DNA from: Streptomyces sp. SID12501
GTDB lineage: Bacteria > Actinomycetota > Actinomycetes > Streptomycetales > Streptomycetaceae
Direction: 5' to 3'
DNA: 64,000 nt
Assembly (NCBI RefSeq): GCF_010550245.1
Contig: NZ_JAAGLU010000032.1
Coordinates: 61,790-125,789 of the forward strand
The translations under genes were made by a program, and so were the position numbers. Numbering within the stretch: position 1 is the first letter of the stretch; every line of letters starts with the position of its first letter. Shown one piece after another: positions 7,338 through 16,342 of the stretch. Under the pieces are notes generated by a model. The model saw nothing but the letters and a program-made list of their open reading frames with translations, did not search any database and had not been told where the DNA came from.

Positions 7338-9437
7338 ATGAGTGACACCTCGCTCGTGTTCAACCTGGTCGCCCGCGACCGGGCGACCGAGACGCTGGGC
7401 AAGGTCCGCGAGAAGTTCGACGCGGCAGCCGCGGGGATCGGCGCCGGCGTCGGCCTGGCTCTGGGCGCGGGCATCGTGCAGAGCCTGAACGTGGAGGCGG
7501 CGAACAACAAGCTCGCCGCCCAGCTCGGCCTCGGGCCGGCCGAGGCCGCCGACGTCGCCCAGGTGTCCGCGTCGGTGTACGAGAACGCGTGGGGCGACAG
7601 CGTCGAGACGGTCAACCTCGCCATCAAGGGCGTCTACCAGAACATCGGCGACACCTCGCAAGCCGAAGGCGGCCTGGAAGGTGTGACGACCAAGGCACTC
7701 GCTCTGGCGGACACGTTCGACCAGGACCTGACCATGACCACGGCGGCGGTCGGTCAGTTGATGCGCACCGGCCTGGCCGACTCAGCCGACGAGGCGTTCG
7801 ACATCATCACCACCGGCCTCGGCTCCAGCGCCGATAAAGCCGGGGACTTTTTGGAGACGCTCAACGAGTACTCCACCCAGTGGCGCCGCGTCGGCCTGGA
7901 CGGCCAGACCGCAACCGGCCTGCTCGCACAGGGACTTCAGGCAGGCGCCCGGGACGCCGACCAGGTGGCTGATGCGATCGGTCAGTTCGGTGAGCGGGCG
8001 CTGGCCGGCGGTACGTCCGTCGATGCCGCCTTCGAGTCGATCGGTCTGAGCTCGGCGGACATGTCGAAGATGATCGGGCAGGGCGGGGACCAGGCCGAGA
8101 AGGCCCTGCAGATGACGATGGACGGCCTGCGCGGGGCCGGCAGCGAGCAGACCAAACTGAACGCGGCGGCGGCCCTGTTCGGCGACCCGGGCAACGTGCT
8201 GGGCGAGGCACTGTTCGCCCTCGACCCCGCGACCGCCGCCGCCGCGGCGGGCATGGACACCGCAGCGGGGTCCACGGACCGGCTCGTCGAGAAGGTCGGG
8301 GGCAGCGCCACATCGGCTCTGGAGGAGTTCAAGCGCAAGGCCCTGGGTCAACTGGCCGACGTCGCGGGCGGGTTCGTCAGCTTCGCCATGGACAACGCGG
8401 GCGTGTTCGAGCCGCTGGCCTACACCCTCGCCGGGATCGCGGGCACGGTCCTGCTGATCAAGGGCGGGATGATGGTGTGGGCCGCAGCCCAGACCGCGTG
8501 GGCCGCGGCGACCGCGATCGCGACGGGCGCCCAGTGGCTGTTCAATACCGCCCTGTTCGCCTCGCCGATCACCTGGATCATCCTCGCCGTCGTCGCCCTG
8601 GTCGCCGTGATCGTCATCATCGCGACGAAGACCACGTGGTTCCAGACGATCTGGTCCGCGGTGTGGGGAGCCATCACCACCGCGTTCGACGCGACCATCT
8701 CCTGGCTGTCGGACGCCTTCGGGTGGTTCGGGACACTGCCCGGGAAGTTCGCGGGCTGGTTCGGATCGGCCAAGGACTGGGCCATCAACAAGATGCTGGC
8801 ACTGGTCCAGTGGCAGATCGGCCTGCCCGGCCGCCTCCTCAAGGCCCTGTCCAGCCTGGCCGGGAGTCTGCGCAACACCGCCTCCCGCGCCTTCCAGTCC
8901 CTCAAGGACGCCGCCGTCAGCCGGGCCCTGTCCCTGGTCGGCTGGATGTCCGGACTACCGGGACGGATCGCCCGCGCGGTCGGATCCCTGGGCAGCCTGC
9001 TCTACGGCAAGGGGCAGAACATCGTGACCGGCCTGTGGAACGGCATCAAGTCGATGGGCTCCTGGCTGCGGAGCACGCTGATCGGCTGGGCCAAGGACAT
9101 GATCCCCGGCCCGATCGCCAAGGCCCTCGGTATCGGCTCCCCGTCGAAGGTGATGGCCAGGGTCATCGGCCGCTGGCTGCCGCCCGGTATCGCCATGGGT
9201 GCCGAGGACAACCGCGGCGTCCTCGACAAGACCATGCGAGGCCTCGTCGACCCCGAACTCGCCACCCCCGTACGGCCCCTGACCACCGGCATGGCGCCGC
9301 TGCTGGGAGCGCAGGCGGGCGGCGGGATGGTCACGGTCCGCTTCGACATGGCCGGCGCCGACGGGGAGTTCAAGAAGCTCCTGCGCAAGATGGTCCGCGT
9401 CGACGGGCGCGGCAGCATCCAGATCCTCACCGGGTGA
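7338..9437 (+). CDS. Tape measure protein
   Basis: This 699-residue protein sets tail length. Residues 1-350 are Ala-rich helical sequence starting SLVFNLVARDRATETLGKV. Residues about 355-450 hold several strongly hydrophobic segments, including ITWIILAVVALVAVIVIIA, that can insert in the host membrane during DNA ejection. The C-terminal part has Trp-rich repeats (WFGTLPGKFAGWFGSAKDW) and LGIGSPSKVM, a motif common in phage tape measures. At the usual 0.15 nm per residue the tail would be roughly 105 nm. No lytic-domain motif is evident. AGGGGG lies just upstream of the ATG. Confidence 0.93.
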   Translation: MSDTSLVFNLVARDRATETLGKVREKFDAAAAGIGAGVGLALGAGIVQSLNVEAANNKLAAQLGLGPAEAADVAQVSASVYENAWGDSVETVNLAIKGVYQNIGDTSQAEGGLEGVTTKALALADTFDQDLTMTTAAVGQLMRTGLADSADEAFDIITTGLGSSADKAGDFLETLNEYSTQWRRVGLDGQTATGLLAQGLQAGARDADQVADAIGQFGERALAGGTSVDAAFESIGLSSADMSKMIGQGGDQAEKALQMTMDGLRGAGSEQTKLNAAAALFGDPGNVLGEALFALDPATAAAAAGMDTAAGSTDRLVEKVGGSATSALEEFKRKALGQLADVAGGFVSFAMDNAGVFEPLAYTLAGIAGTVLLIKGGMMVWAAAQTAWAAATAIATGAQWLFNTALFASPITWIILAVVALVAVIVIIATKTTWFQTIWSAVWGAITTAFDATISWLSDAFGWFGTLPGKFAGWFGSAKDWAINKMLALVQWQIGLPGRLLKALSSLAGSLRNTASRAFQSLKDAAVSRALSLVGWMSGLPGRIARAVGSLGSLLYGKGQNIVTGLWNGIKSMGSWLRSTLIGWAKDMIPGPIAKALGIGSPSKVMARVIGRWLPPGIAMGAEDNRGVLDKTMRGLVDPELATPVRPLTTGMAPLLGAQAGGGMVTVRFDMAGADGEFKKLLRKMVRVDGRGSIQILTG

Positions 9438-9450
9438 AGGGAGTCCTGCC

Positions 9451-12216
9451 GTGGTGTTCCCTCAGACCCCGCTGACCGTGCTGGTCGAGCTGTGGATCGG
9501 CGGCACATGGGTCGACGTCACGTCCGACGTGTACACCGCCAACAAGATCGTCATCAGCCGGGGCCGGGCCGACGAGGGGGTGCGGGTCGACCCGGGCAAG
9601 TGCACGCTGACCTTCAACAACAGGTCGGGCAAGTACAGCCCGCGCAATCCGCTCTCGCCGTACTACCTGCTCATCGGACGCAACACCCTCATCCGCGTCT
9701 CGGTCAAGGCAGGCACCCCCTTCCTCGACCTGCCCGGCTCGTCCACCGCCTACGCGTCCACCCCGGACACAGCAGCCCTCGACATCACCGGGGACCTCGA
9801 CGTACGGATCGACGCCACCCTGTCCAACTGGACCGACTACGCGACCGGGAGCGGGTCCACCACCCACCTCGTGGGAAAGCTGGGGTTCGCGGGCGGCACC
9901 AAGAGCTGGTTCCTCGGTACCCGCAACAGGGCCCTGTACTTCGAGTGGTCGGCGGACGGCACCGCCACCCTGTCGGCGTCGTCGACTCTTCCCTTCCCCA
10001 ACACGGCGTCCGGCCGCATCGCGCTGCGGGCCACCCTGGACGTCGACAACGGCGCCGGCGGGCGCACCGTCACCTTCTACACCGCCCCCTCGGGGACGTC
10101 CGGGCCGTGGACCCAGTTCGGCAGCGCGGTCGTGCAGGCCGGGACGACGTCCATCTTCAACTCGGCGACCGCGCTGCGGGTCGGCCGCGCCACGGACGTC
10201 GGCTTCACCCAGCCGAACGGCCGCTTCCACAAGGCAGAGGTCCGCTCGGGTATCGGCGGCTCCGTCGTGGCCGTCCCGGACTTCAGCATCCCGGCCGCCG
10301 GCGCGGGCAGCTTCGTGGACAGCGCGGGCCTGACCTGGACGGTGACCGCCCCGGCCACGATCACCAACCGGCGCACCCGCTTCATCGGCGAGGTGTCCTC
10401 CTGGCCGTCCCGCTGGGACGTCTCCGGCAAGGACGTACGCGTACCGGTCGAGGCCGCGGGAATCCTGCGCCGCCTCGGGCAGGGCACCAAAGCCCTCGAC
10501 TCCACCCTGAGACGGCGCATCCCCTCCTACACCCCGCTCGCCTACTGGCCCATGGAGGAAGGCGCCTCCGCCACCCGCGCCTACAGCCCCGTCGCCGGTG
10601 TCGCCCCGCTCACCCTGACCCGCGCCACCTGGGCGAGCGCCGACACCCTGGCCTCCTCCAACGCGCTGCCGGTACTCGCCTCCAGCGGAGCCGACCTGCC
10701 GATGATGTCCGGACGAATCCCAGCCCCCACCGCCGCGATCACCAGCTGGGCCGTCCGCTACATCTACCGCCTCGACACCGCGAACACGACCCTGCGCACG
10801 TTCATGCGGATCCTGTCCACCGGCACCGTCGCCGAGTGGTACATCCAGCAACGCAACGACCTCACCCGCATCATCGGCCTGGCCACCGACGGCACCACCG
10901 TCTTCACCCAGGACGTGGCCACCGGCACCGACCTCTACGGCGCCTGGATCCACGTCCGGTTCACCGCCACCCAGAACGGCGGCAACGTCGACTGGGTCAT
11001 CACCTGGACAGACGTCGGCGGCGACGCCGGCAACGCGTTCGCCTCGTTCGCCGGCACCGTGGGCCGCCCGACCGGCGTCGCATCCCCGCCCGACGGCTAC
11101 AGCGCCGACCTGGACGGCATGGCCCTCGGACACATCTCCGCCTGGCCCTCCAACACCACCACCGCCTACTCCGGAGCCATCGACGCGTGGACCGGGGAGA
11201 CCGCCGGCGCCCGCATGACCCGCCTCGGCGTGGAGGAGAACCTCCCGCTCACCCAGTACGGCGACCCCACCACCCAAGAACAGGTCGGCCCACAGCGCCC
11301 CGACACCCTCCTCACCCTGTTCGAGGAGGCCGCCGACGCCGACGGCGGGATCCTCTCCGAGCAGCGCGAGAGCGTCGGCCTCACCTACCGCGACCGCAAC
11401 TCCCTCTACAACCAGCCCGTCGCCCTCGCCCTCAACTACCAGAGCCCCGGGCATGTGGCCCCGCCACTCGAACCCGTCGACGACGACCAGAACATCCGCA
11501 ACGACATCACCGTGCAGCGCACCGACGGCGCCTCCGCACGCCTCACCCTCGACACCGGCGCCCTGTCCACGGCCGCCCCACCGGGCGGCGTCGGCGTCTA
11601 CGACGACTCGCTCACCCTCAACCTCTACTCCGACGACCAGGTGCAGCAGCAAGCCGCCTGGCGTCTTCACCTGGGAACCGTCGACGAGGCCCGCTACCCC
11701 CTCCTGCACGTCGACCTCGCCGCCGCACCCACACTGATCGACAGCGCCACCGGCCTCGACTCCGGGGACCGCGCCACCATCGCCAACCCGCCCGCCTGGC
11801 TGCCACCCGGCCCCATCGACCTCCTCGCCCAGGGCTACACAGAGACCATCGGCCACCCCGCCGACTGGGGCCTCGAATTCAACTGCACCCCGGCATCCCC
11901 ATGGACCGTGGGCGTCACCGGCGACAGCCTCCTGGGACGCGCCGACATCAGCAGCAGCGAACTCGCCACCGGCATCAACTCCACCGCCCTGACCCTGTCC
12001 GTGAACACCACCACCGGACCCAGCTGGAACACCGGCGGCGCCGACTTCCCCTTCAACATCCGCCTCGGCGGCGAGGTCATGACCGTCTCCGCGATCTCCG
12101 GGACATCCAACCCGCAGACGTTCACCATCAGCGCCCGCTCCGTCAACGGCATCGTCAAGAGCCACAGCGCCAGCACCCCGCTGGCCCTCGCCCAGCCCGC
12201 GGTCATCGCCCAGTAG
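9451..12216 (+). CDS. Large minor tail protein with LamG-like domains
   Basis: This 921-residue protein from GTG 9451 follows the tape measure protein, where distal-tail and baseplate proteins lie. Residues 1-90 resemble a distal tail-type opening (VELWIGGTWVDVTSDV). Two beta-rich regions, about 95-260 and 365-570, look like LamG/concanavalin-type jelly rolls and could bind cell-surface carbohydrate. The C-terminal part contains VNGIVKSHSASTPLALA, as in other actinophage tail proteins. It is probably a combined distal tail and receptor-interacting protein. The domain limits are approximate. Confidence 0.8.
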   Translation: MVFPQTPLTVLVELWIGGTWVDVTSDVYTANKIVISRGRADEGVRVDPGKCTLTFNNRSGKYSPRNPLSPYYLLIGRNTLIRVSVKAGTPFLDLPGSSTAYASTPDTAALDITGDLDVRIDATLSNWTDYATGSGSTTHLVGKLGFAGGTKSWFLGTRNRALYFEWSADGTATLSASSTLPFPNTASGRIALRATLDVDNGAGGRTVTFYTAPSGTSGPWTQFGSAVVQAGTTSIFNSATALRVGRATDVGFTQPNGRFHKAEVRSGIGGSVVAVPDFSIPAAGAGSFVDSAGLTWTVTAPATITNRRTRFIGEVSSWPSRWDVSGKDVRVPVEAAGILRRLGQGTKALDSTLRRRIPSYTPLAYWPMEEGASATRAYSPVAGVAPLTLTRATWASADTLASSNALPVLASSGADLPMMSGRIPAPTAAITSWAVRYIYRLDTANTTLRTFMRILSTGTVAEWYIQQRNDLTRIIGLATDGTTVFTQDVATGTDLYGAWIHVRFTATQNGGNVDWVITWTDVGGDAGNAFASFAGTVGRPTGVASPPDGYSADLDGMALGHISAWPSNTTTAYSGAIDAWTGETAGARMTRLGVEENLPLTQYGDPTTQEQVGPQRPDTLLTLFEEAADADGGILSEQRESVGLTYRDRNSLYNQPVALALNYQSPGHVAPPLEPVDDDQNIRNDITVQRTDGASARLTLDTGALSTAAPPGGVGVYDDSLTLNLYSDDQVQQQAAWRLHLGTVDEARYPLLHVDLAAAPTLIDSATGLDSGDRATIANPPAWLPPGPIDLLAQGYTETIGHPADWGLEFNCTPASPWTVGVTGDSLLGRADISSSELATGINSTALTLSVNTTTGPSWNTGGADFPFNIRLGGEVMTVSAISGTSNPQTFTISARSVNGIVKSHSASTPLALAQPAVIAQ

Positions 12217-12224
12217 GAGGACCC

Positions 12225-12731
12225 GTGCAGTTCCCCACCTTCCTCGCCGGGCAGACCCTCACCGCCGCCCTCCTCAACTCGATCCCGCCCGTCCTCAAGT
12301 ACAAGGCGGCCGGCACCGACCGGGCCACAGCCACCCTCTCCGACGACCCCGACCTGACGTTCGCCGTCGAGGCCAACGCCGTCTACGAGATGCGCGGCGT
12401 CCTGCGGGTCAACACCACCGACGCCACCAACGGCGACTTCAACCTGAGCTGGACCGTCCCGTCCGGCGCACAAGGCCTGTGGTCGGGCATCGGCCAGCCC
12501 GCCACAGCGACCGCCACCGACGGCACCGTGCGCACCATGGGCAGCACCATCAGCGCCTCCCGCGCCTACGGCGCCATCATCAGCGGCGGCAACGAACTCG
12601 CCATCGTCGTCCACAGCCTCCTCGTCACCTCCAGCGCAGGCACCTACGCCGTCAACTGGGCCCGCTCCGGCAGCGCCGGCACCGTCTCCCTCATGGCCTT
12701 CAGCTACCTGACACTCACCCGCGTCGGCTGA
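12225..12731 (+). CDS. Minor tail / fibre-like protein
   Basis: This 168-residue protein starts at GTG 12225, with AGGAGG 4 nt upstream (12215-12220). The first 30 residues (FPTFLAGQTLTAALLNSIPP) resemble the opening of many actinophage fibre proteins. The rest is a Thr/Ala-rich beta domain with no recognisable enzyme motif. Position between the large tail protein and the endolysin supports a virion-surface role. A much longer open frame upstream in the same phase is a shadow of the 921-residue gene. Confidence 0.72.
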   Translation: MQFPTFLAGQTLTAALLNSIPPVLKYKAAGTDRATATLSDDPDLTFAVEANAVYEMRGVLRVNTTDATNGDFNLSWTVPSGAQGLWSGIGQPATATATDGTVRTMGSTISASRAYGAIISGGNELAIVVHSLLVTSSAGTYAVNWARSGSAGTVSLMAFSYLTLTRVG

Positions 12732-12773
12732 CCCGCCACCCACCGCACGAGACAGACCTCCCGAGGAGCACAC

Positions 12774-13028
12774 ATGCCCAGGGTCATCCAGCCCCTGTAC
12801 AGCGTCCAGTACGACGGCACCAACGCCGAGCACATCGCCGGCACCTGGTGCACCGGCATCACCCTCGTGTCCAACACAGGACAGGACATGGTGTACGCGG
12901 ACGGAGACAACGGCGGCCGTCACACCGTCAACCTCGGTGAGTGGCTCGTCATCTCGGGCGCCCACGACATCACACCGACCATCTTCACGACGGAGGAGTA
13001 CACGAGCCGGTACGTCGAACTCCCGTAG
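12774..13028 (+). CDS. Small phage protein, unknown function
   Basis: This 84-residue acidic protein contains YDGTNAEHIAGTWCTG near its start and GEWLVISGAHDITPTIFTTEE later, a single small beta-rich domain. GAGGAG precedes the ATG. It lies between the fibre-like gene and the endolysin. Very similar small proteins are common just upstream of lysis genes in Streptomyces phages, but the role is unknown to me. Baseplate accessory or fibre-tip protein are possibilities. Confidence 0.7.
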   Translation: MPRVIQPLYSVQYDGTNAEHIAGTWCTGITLVSNTGQDMVYADGDNGGRHTVNLGEWLVISGAHDITPTIFTTEEYTSRYVELP

Positions 13029-13100
13029 CCGTCAGGAACCACGCACTACCCGCTGCCCCGAGCCATCTGGCCGGGGCCTTCGTCATGTCTGGAGGCATTC

Positions 13101-13889
13101 ATGGCCTGGTACCCGGGCGCCACCCGGATGGAACTCCAACCCGAGTCGGACGACCAGGCGGCCATCCGGCCGACCCAGCTCATCGTCCACTCGCTGGCCG
13201 CGTCGTGGACGGCTGAGCGGACGTACGAGTACTGGCACGACTCCACGAACCTGGAGTCCCACTTCGGGCTCGGCTACGCGGGCGACCTCGCGCAGTACAT
13301 CGGCACGCAGACGCGCGCGGATGCGAACGCGTCGGCGAACCTGCGGCCGGACGGCACGGGCGCCATCTCGATCGAGACGGCGTCAAACCTGCACGCTACT
13401 GACGAGTGGACGGATGAGCAGGTCGAGAAGCTCATCCGCGTCGGCGCGTGGGCGCACCAACACCCGGCGCACGCGATCCCCCTGCGCCTGTGCCGCAGCG
13501 CGGACGATCCAGGGTTCGGCTGGCACGCGCAGTACAACGCCTGGAACCCCAACGGGCACGCCTGCCCGGGGCCCGCCCGCATCGCCCAGTTCAAGACCGT
13601 CGTGTTCCCGGGCATCGTCGCCCGCGCGACCGGCACCACCACCCCCGAGGAGGACGACGTGGCACTGACCGACGCCGACATCGACAAGGTCGCGGTCGCG
13701 ACCGTGAACAAGCTGCTCAAGGGCGGCGCGCTGGAGACCAGCGACGTGGAACGTATCGCCAAGGCGGTCGCGGCCCGCCCGGCCACGCTGACCGACGCGC
13801 AGGTCCAGGCGCTCGCCACGAACCCCGCACTCGCCGAGGCCATCGCCGAGAAGGTCGCGGCGAAGCTCGCCGCGCGACTCGCCAACTAG
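13101..13889 (+). CDS. Endolysin: N-acetylmuramoyl-L-alanine amidase
   Basis: This 262-residue enzyme has an Amidase_2/PGRP-type catalytic domain (residues 1-175) that cuts the bond between muramic acid and the stem peptide. Likely zinc ligands are His30 (LIVHS), His153 and Cys155 (NGHACPG). The SHFGL motif at 53-57 is also typical. Residues 187-262 are an Ala-rich helical tail rather than a recognisable LysM or PG-binding domain. GAGGAGG at 13647-13653 and an in-frame GTG at 13659 suggest the tail may also be made separately. Two holin-like genes follow. Confidence 0.9.
   Translation: MAWYPGATRMELQPESDDQAAIRPTQLIVHSLAASWTAERTYEYWHDSTNLESHFGLGYAGDLAQYIGTQTRADANASANLRPDGTGAISIETASNLHATDEWTDEQVEKLIRVGAWAHQHPAHAIPLRLCRSADDPGFGWHAQYNAWNPNGHACPGPARIAQFKTVVFPGIVARATGTTTPEEDDVALTDADIDKVAVATVNKLLKGGALETSDVERIAKAVAARPATLTDAQVQALATNPALAEAIAEKVAAKLAARLAN
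13659..13889 (+). CDS. Possible internal-start C-terminal endolysin product
   Basis: An in-frame GTG codon inside the endolysin (codon 187) has GAGGAGG 5 nt upstream. This is as good a ribosome site as any in the phage module. Initiation here would give a 76-residue helical protein corresponding to the endolysin tail. Some endolysins, such as Enterococcus phage Lys170, make such a fragment and assemble with it. The strong site could also be an accident of Glu-Glu-Asp-Asp codons. Confidence 0.35.
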   Translation: MALTDADIDKVAVATVNKLLKGGALETSDVERIAKAVAARPATLTDAQVQALATNPALAEAIAEKVAAKLAARLAN

Positions 13890-13899
13890 GAGGCACTCC

Positions 13900-14127
13900 A
13901 TGAAGGACTCGACCAAGCGCACCGTGCGCACCACCCTCCAGACCACCGTCGGCGTGGCCGTGATGCTGCCGCAGATCGTCCAGGCCTCCGGCATCCCCGA
14001 GGCCCTGCCGTGGGTGGGCGGCTCCCTCGCCGTGGCCGGCGGTCTCGCCCGCGTCATGGCTCTCCCGGGGGTTCAGGCGCTGCTGCCGGGGTGGCTGCGT
14101 ACCGACATCGGCAGTGAAACGAAATGA
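13900..14127 (+). CDS. Putative holin, small membrane protein
   Basis: This 75-residue protein has a basic N-terminus (KDSTKRTVRTT) and two moderately hydrophobic segments (TTVGVAVMLPQIV and WVGGSLAVAGGLARVMAL). It begins 10 nt after the endolysin, preceded by AGGAGG. Holins let the endolysin reach the cell wall at a timed moment. Size, topology and position fit, but the family is too variable to confirm by eye. The stop overlaps the next start by 4 nt. Confidence 0.65.
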   Translation: MKDSTKRTVRTTLQTTVGVAVMLPQIVQASGIPEALPWVGGSLAVAGGLARVMALPGVQALLPGWLRTDIGSETK

Positions 14128-14483
14128 CGCCGCCCGGGGCGGTCCTGGCCGACAGCACCGGGGTGCCGCTGGTCGACGCCGCCGTGGTCTGGAGTATTGC
14201 GGGTGCGGCGGTGGCCGCGGCCGTCGTCCTGATCTGGCGTGGCGTGCGCGGGATGCGCCGTGTGATTGCGCGGGTCGACACGTTCGCCGACGACTGGGCG
14301 GGCGTTCCCAGCCGCCCGGGCGTTCCCGAGCGGCCCGGCGTCATGGTCCGCCTGGACCGGATCGAGGAACACATCGAGGGCGTGCAGCACGAGCTCCGGC
14401 CCAACTCTGGCCAGTCACTCAGGGACGCGGTCGACCGAGTTGAGAGGACTCTCGCCGCCGACACTGACACTGACACCCCCTGA
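14124..14483 (+). CDS. Phage membrane protein, lysis module (holin-like)
   Basis: This 119-residue protein has one strong membrane segment near residues 20-43 (AAVVWSIAGAAVAAAVVLIW). A basic stop-transfer (RGVRGMRR) and a charged coiled-coil-like cytoplasmic tail (VRLDRIEEHIEGVQHEL) follow. It overlaps the putative holin by 4 nt. A second holin, antiholin or spanin-like helper are all possible. It is the last plus-strand phage gene before a strong hairpin. Confidence 0.65.
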   Translation: MTPPGAVLADSTGVPLVDAAVVWSIAGAAVAAAVVLIWRGVRGMRRVIARVDTFADDWAGVPSRPGVPERPGVMVRLDRIEEHIEGVQHELRPNSGQSLRDAVDRVERTLAADTDTDTP

Positions 14484-14488
14484 CTCAG

Positions 14489-14523
14489 CCCCCTGTACGG
14501 CCCACCACGGGCCGTACAGGGGG
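14489..14523. terminator. 15-bp hairpin between convergent units
   Basis: The arms CCCCCTGTACGGCCC (14489-14503) and GGGCCGTACAGGGGG (14509-14523) are perfectly complementary with a 5-base loop. The hairpin lies between the plus-strand lysis genes and the minus-strand XRE gene ending at 14543, so it probably terminates both. TTTCG follows on the plus side. Confidence 0.85.
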
Positions 14524-14542
14524 CGTTTCGTCATGCCCGGGG

Positions 14543-15400
14543 TCAGCGCGAGTTGAGGGCCTGTCGTGCGTGGTTGATGAGGTTCTGGGCGTCGGTGCCG
14601 TACACCGCCGACTCCTGCAACGTCTTCCAGACCCGCAGGTAGGTGGCGATGCTGTCCGTGTCGTCTATCCACAGCTCTGCGTGCCAGTCCTCGACGATCA
14701 CCAAGCGCTCGTCGTAGAGCCAGAAGCTGTTGCCCGGGTAGATCTTCAGCGAGGCGGTGAAGGGGACGATGCCGAGTTCGACGGTGTCCAGGCCGATGAC
14801 GCCGGCGAGGTGGTGGAGCTGTGCCGCGAGTACGGACGGCGGGCAGACCAGGGAGCGCAGGGCGCCCTCCCACATCATGATCCGGTACTTCCGGCCCTGC
14901 CGGTACAGCCCCTCCTGCCGCTGGATGCGGGCACGTACGGCGTCCTCAGTGTCCCGTGGTGATCGCATGAGGTCGGCGTGACGGACGAAGACGTGACGGG
15001 CGTAGTCCGGTGTCTGGACCATGCCGGGAATCAGGCAGGGCTCCCAGATGGTGAGGACCTTCGACCTGTCGTGTTCGGGCGTGACCGCATCCTGAACGGC
15101 CCTGTGTCCTGCGGCCAGTTGGCGGCGCCAGGAGCGGATGTGGGACTCGAACCCCCGCAGCCTGGCGAGGAGTTCCTCATACACCTCGGGCCGGCCGGTC
15201 CCATCCGCCCACGCGCGCAGGTCCTCGACCGTCGCCGTCTGCCGGCCGTTCTCCAGCTTGCTGACCTTGACCTTGGACCAGCCCGGCCCGAGCCGTTCAG
15301 CGAGCTGGGCACCGGTGAGCCGGCCTCCAGTGGCAGTGAGCCGAAGTTCCCGGAGCCTGATCCCGAGATCCTCGCGCGCCTTCTGATAGTCCGTGCTCAC
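14543..15400 (-). CDS. XRE-family regulator with DUF5753
   Basis: This 285-residue DNA-binding protein has an N-terminal helix-turn-helix at about residues 10-65 (LGIRLRELRL, LTGAQLAERLGPGWSKVKVSKLENG). A C-terminal DUF5753 region (about 100-275) includes EPCLIPGMVQTPDYAR. Streptomyces encode dozens of these, usually next to a small DUF397 or DUF6879 partner; WhiJ is the best known. Here the partner is the DUF6879 gene 14 nt upstream in the same operon. It could act as prophage repressor or as an ordinary chromosomal regulator; the sequence does not decide this. Confidence 0.9.
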   Translation of the reverse strand: MSTDYQKAREDLGIRLRELRLTATGGRLTGAQLAERLGPGWSKVKVSKLENGRQTATVEDLRAWADGTGRPEVYEELLARLRGFESHIRSWRRQLAAGHRAVQDAVTPEHDRSKVLTIWEPCLIPGMVQTPDYARHVFVRHADLMRSPRDTEDAVRARIQRQEGLYRQGRKYRIMMWEGALRSLVCPPSVLAAQLHHLAGVIGLDTVELGIVPFTASLKIYPGNSFWLYDERLVIVEDWHAELWIDDTDSIATYLRVWKTLQESAVYGTDAQNLINHARQALNSR

Positions 15401-15414
15401 CGGTCCTCACCTGC

Positions 15415-16170
15415 TTACTCCTCCTTCGCGGTCATGCGTGCCACGAAGTCCGTGTACGGGATGGCGTAGTGCACTGCGACGTCACGCAGCCGGTTGTACT
15501 GGTTGACGCGCGCTGGTTCCGTGATCAGCTCGGCGCCCGTCAGGTTGTCGTCCTCGTCGAAGAGGCACAGGGCGACGATATGGGAGTCGAAGATCCAGAA
15601 GTCTTCGTCGGGGAGGTTCACGCGCTTGGCGTCGTCGCGCCACATGCTGCGGACGTCCTCGCCCAAGTCGGCGTTGTGTGCCGCGTGTTCGAGGAGGTAC
15701 AGCTGCCCCTCGCTCGGCGGGTTGTCGACGATCCGGACCCGGCCGACGGCCGCGCCGTCCCGCGTCTTGGCGCTGATCGTGCGGGCCCACGGCGAGTCCA
15801 TGTCCCACGTCGGCTTCTCGCCGCGTGCGAACTGCGCGTACGTGTCGGTCTGCTCGTCGACCGTGTAGCGGCGGCGCATCTCCAGGTGCCAGGCGCTGTG
15901 CTGGAAGTTCTCGAAGAGGCGGGCGAAGGTGTCCGGGTCGAGGATGCGCGGCTCGGTGTCCCGCGCCTTCGGCCCGAAGTCGATCAGTGTGTTGCGGGGG
16001 ACGATGATCGGGATCTCGTCCTCGTCGAGGTGTTGGAGCTGGGCGATGTCCTCGGGGTCGGTGAGCCGCGACCCGTGCACGATGACCTCGCCTGTGTCGA
16101 GGTCCTCATGAACGGAGGGACAGGAACCGCCGCCGCTGCCCGTGCCGTTGAAGCGCAGTCGTCGCGCCAT
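15415..16170 (-). CDS. DUF6879 family protein
   Basis: This 251-residue protein has the conserved block FENFQHSAWHLEMRRRYTVD, then SPWARTISAKT and DFWIFDS, hallmarks of the DUF6879 partners of DUF5753 XRE regulators. The first 80 residues, containing the Cys in GGGSCPSVHED and a DTGEVIVHGSRL segment, form an extra N-terminal part not usual in the family as I remember it. The function is unknown. It is probably co-transcribed with the downstream XRE gene and may modulate its DNA binding. Confidence 0.85.
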   Translation of the reverse strand: MARRLRFNGTGSGGGSCPSVHEDLDTGEVIVHGSRLTDPEDIAQLQHLDEDEIPIIVPRNTLIDFGPKARDTEPRILDPDTFARLFENFQHSAWHLEMRRRYTVDEQTDTYAQFARGEKPTWDMDSPWARTISAKTRDGAAVGRVRIVDNPPSEGQLYLLEHAAHNADLGEDVRSMWRDDAKRVNLPDEDFWIFDSHIVALCLFDEDDNLTGAELITEPARVNQYNRLRDVAVHYAIPYTDFVARMTAKEE

Positions 16171-16342
16171 GACCAGTTCCTTTCGTCGGGGACTGATCCG
16201 TCAAGCATCACGGAGGGCAACGCCCCGTGTACCGGGTTCGACTGGCCCTCGCGAGAAACATTGCGTAACTCCGCTGAGGCGTCAAGAAACTTTGGATAAC
16301 TCGCATAGCGGCCTCCGTCGTCCCTTCCCTACCGTCCAGGTC
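16171..16342. promoter_or_regulatory. Divergent promoter region
   Basis: The 172-nt AT-richer gap lies between the minus-strand DUF6879/XRE operon and a plus-strand small-gene pair. On the minus strand TTGACG (16280-16285) is followed after 17 nt by AATGTT, a fair vegetative promoter. On the plus strand GATAACT near 16295 could be a -10 element. The XRE protein probably binds here. Confidence 0.5.

Noticed and set aside
9427..12165. 912-codon minus-strand frame and 1079-codon plus-strand frame across the tail protein region
   Set aside because: Both are GC-driven shadows of the 921-residue tail gene. Only the last 168 codons of the plus frame, from 12225 with AGGAGG, are a real gene.
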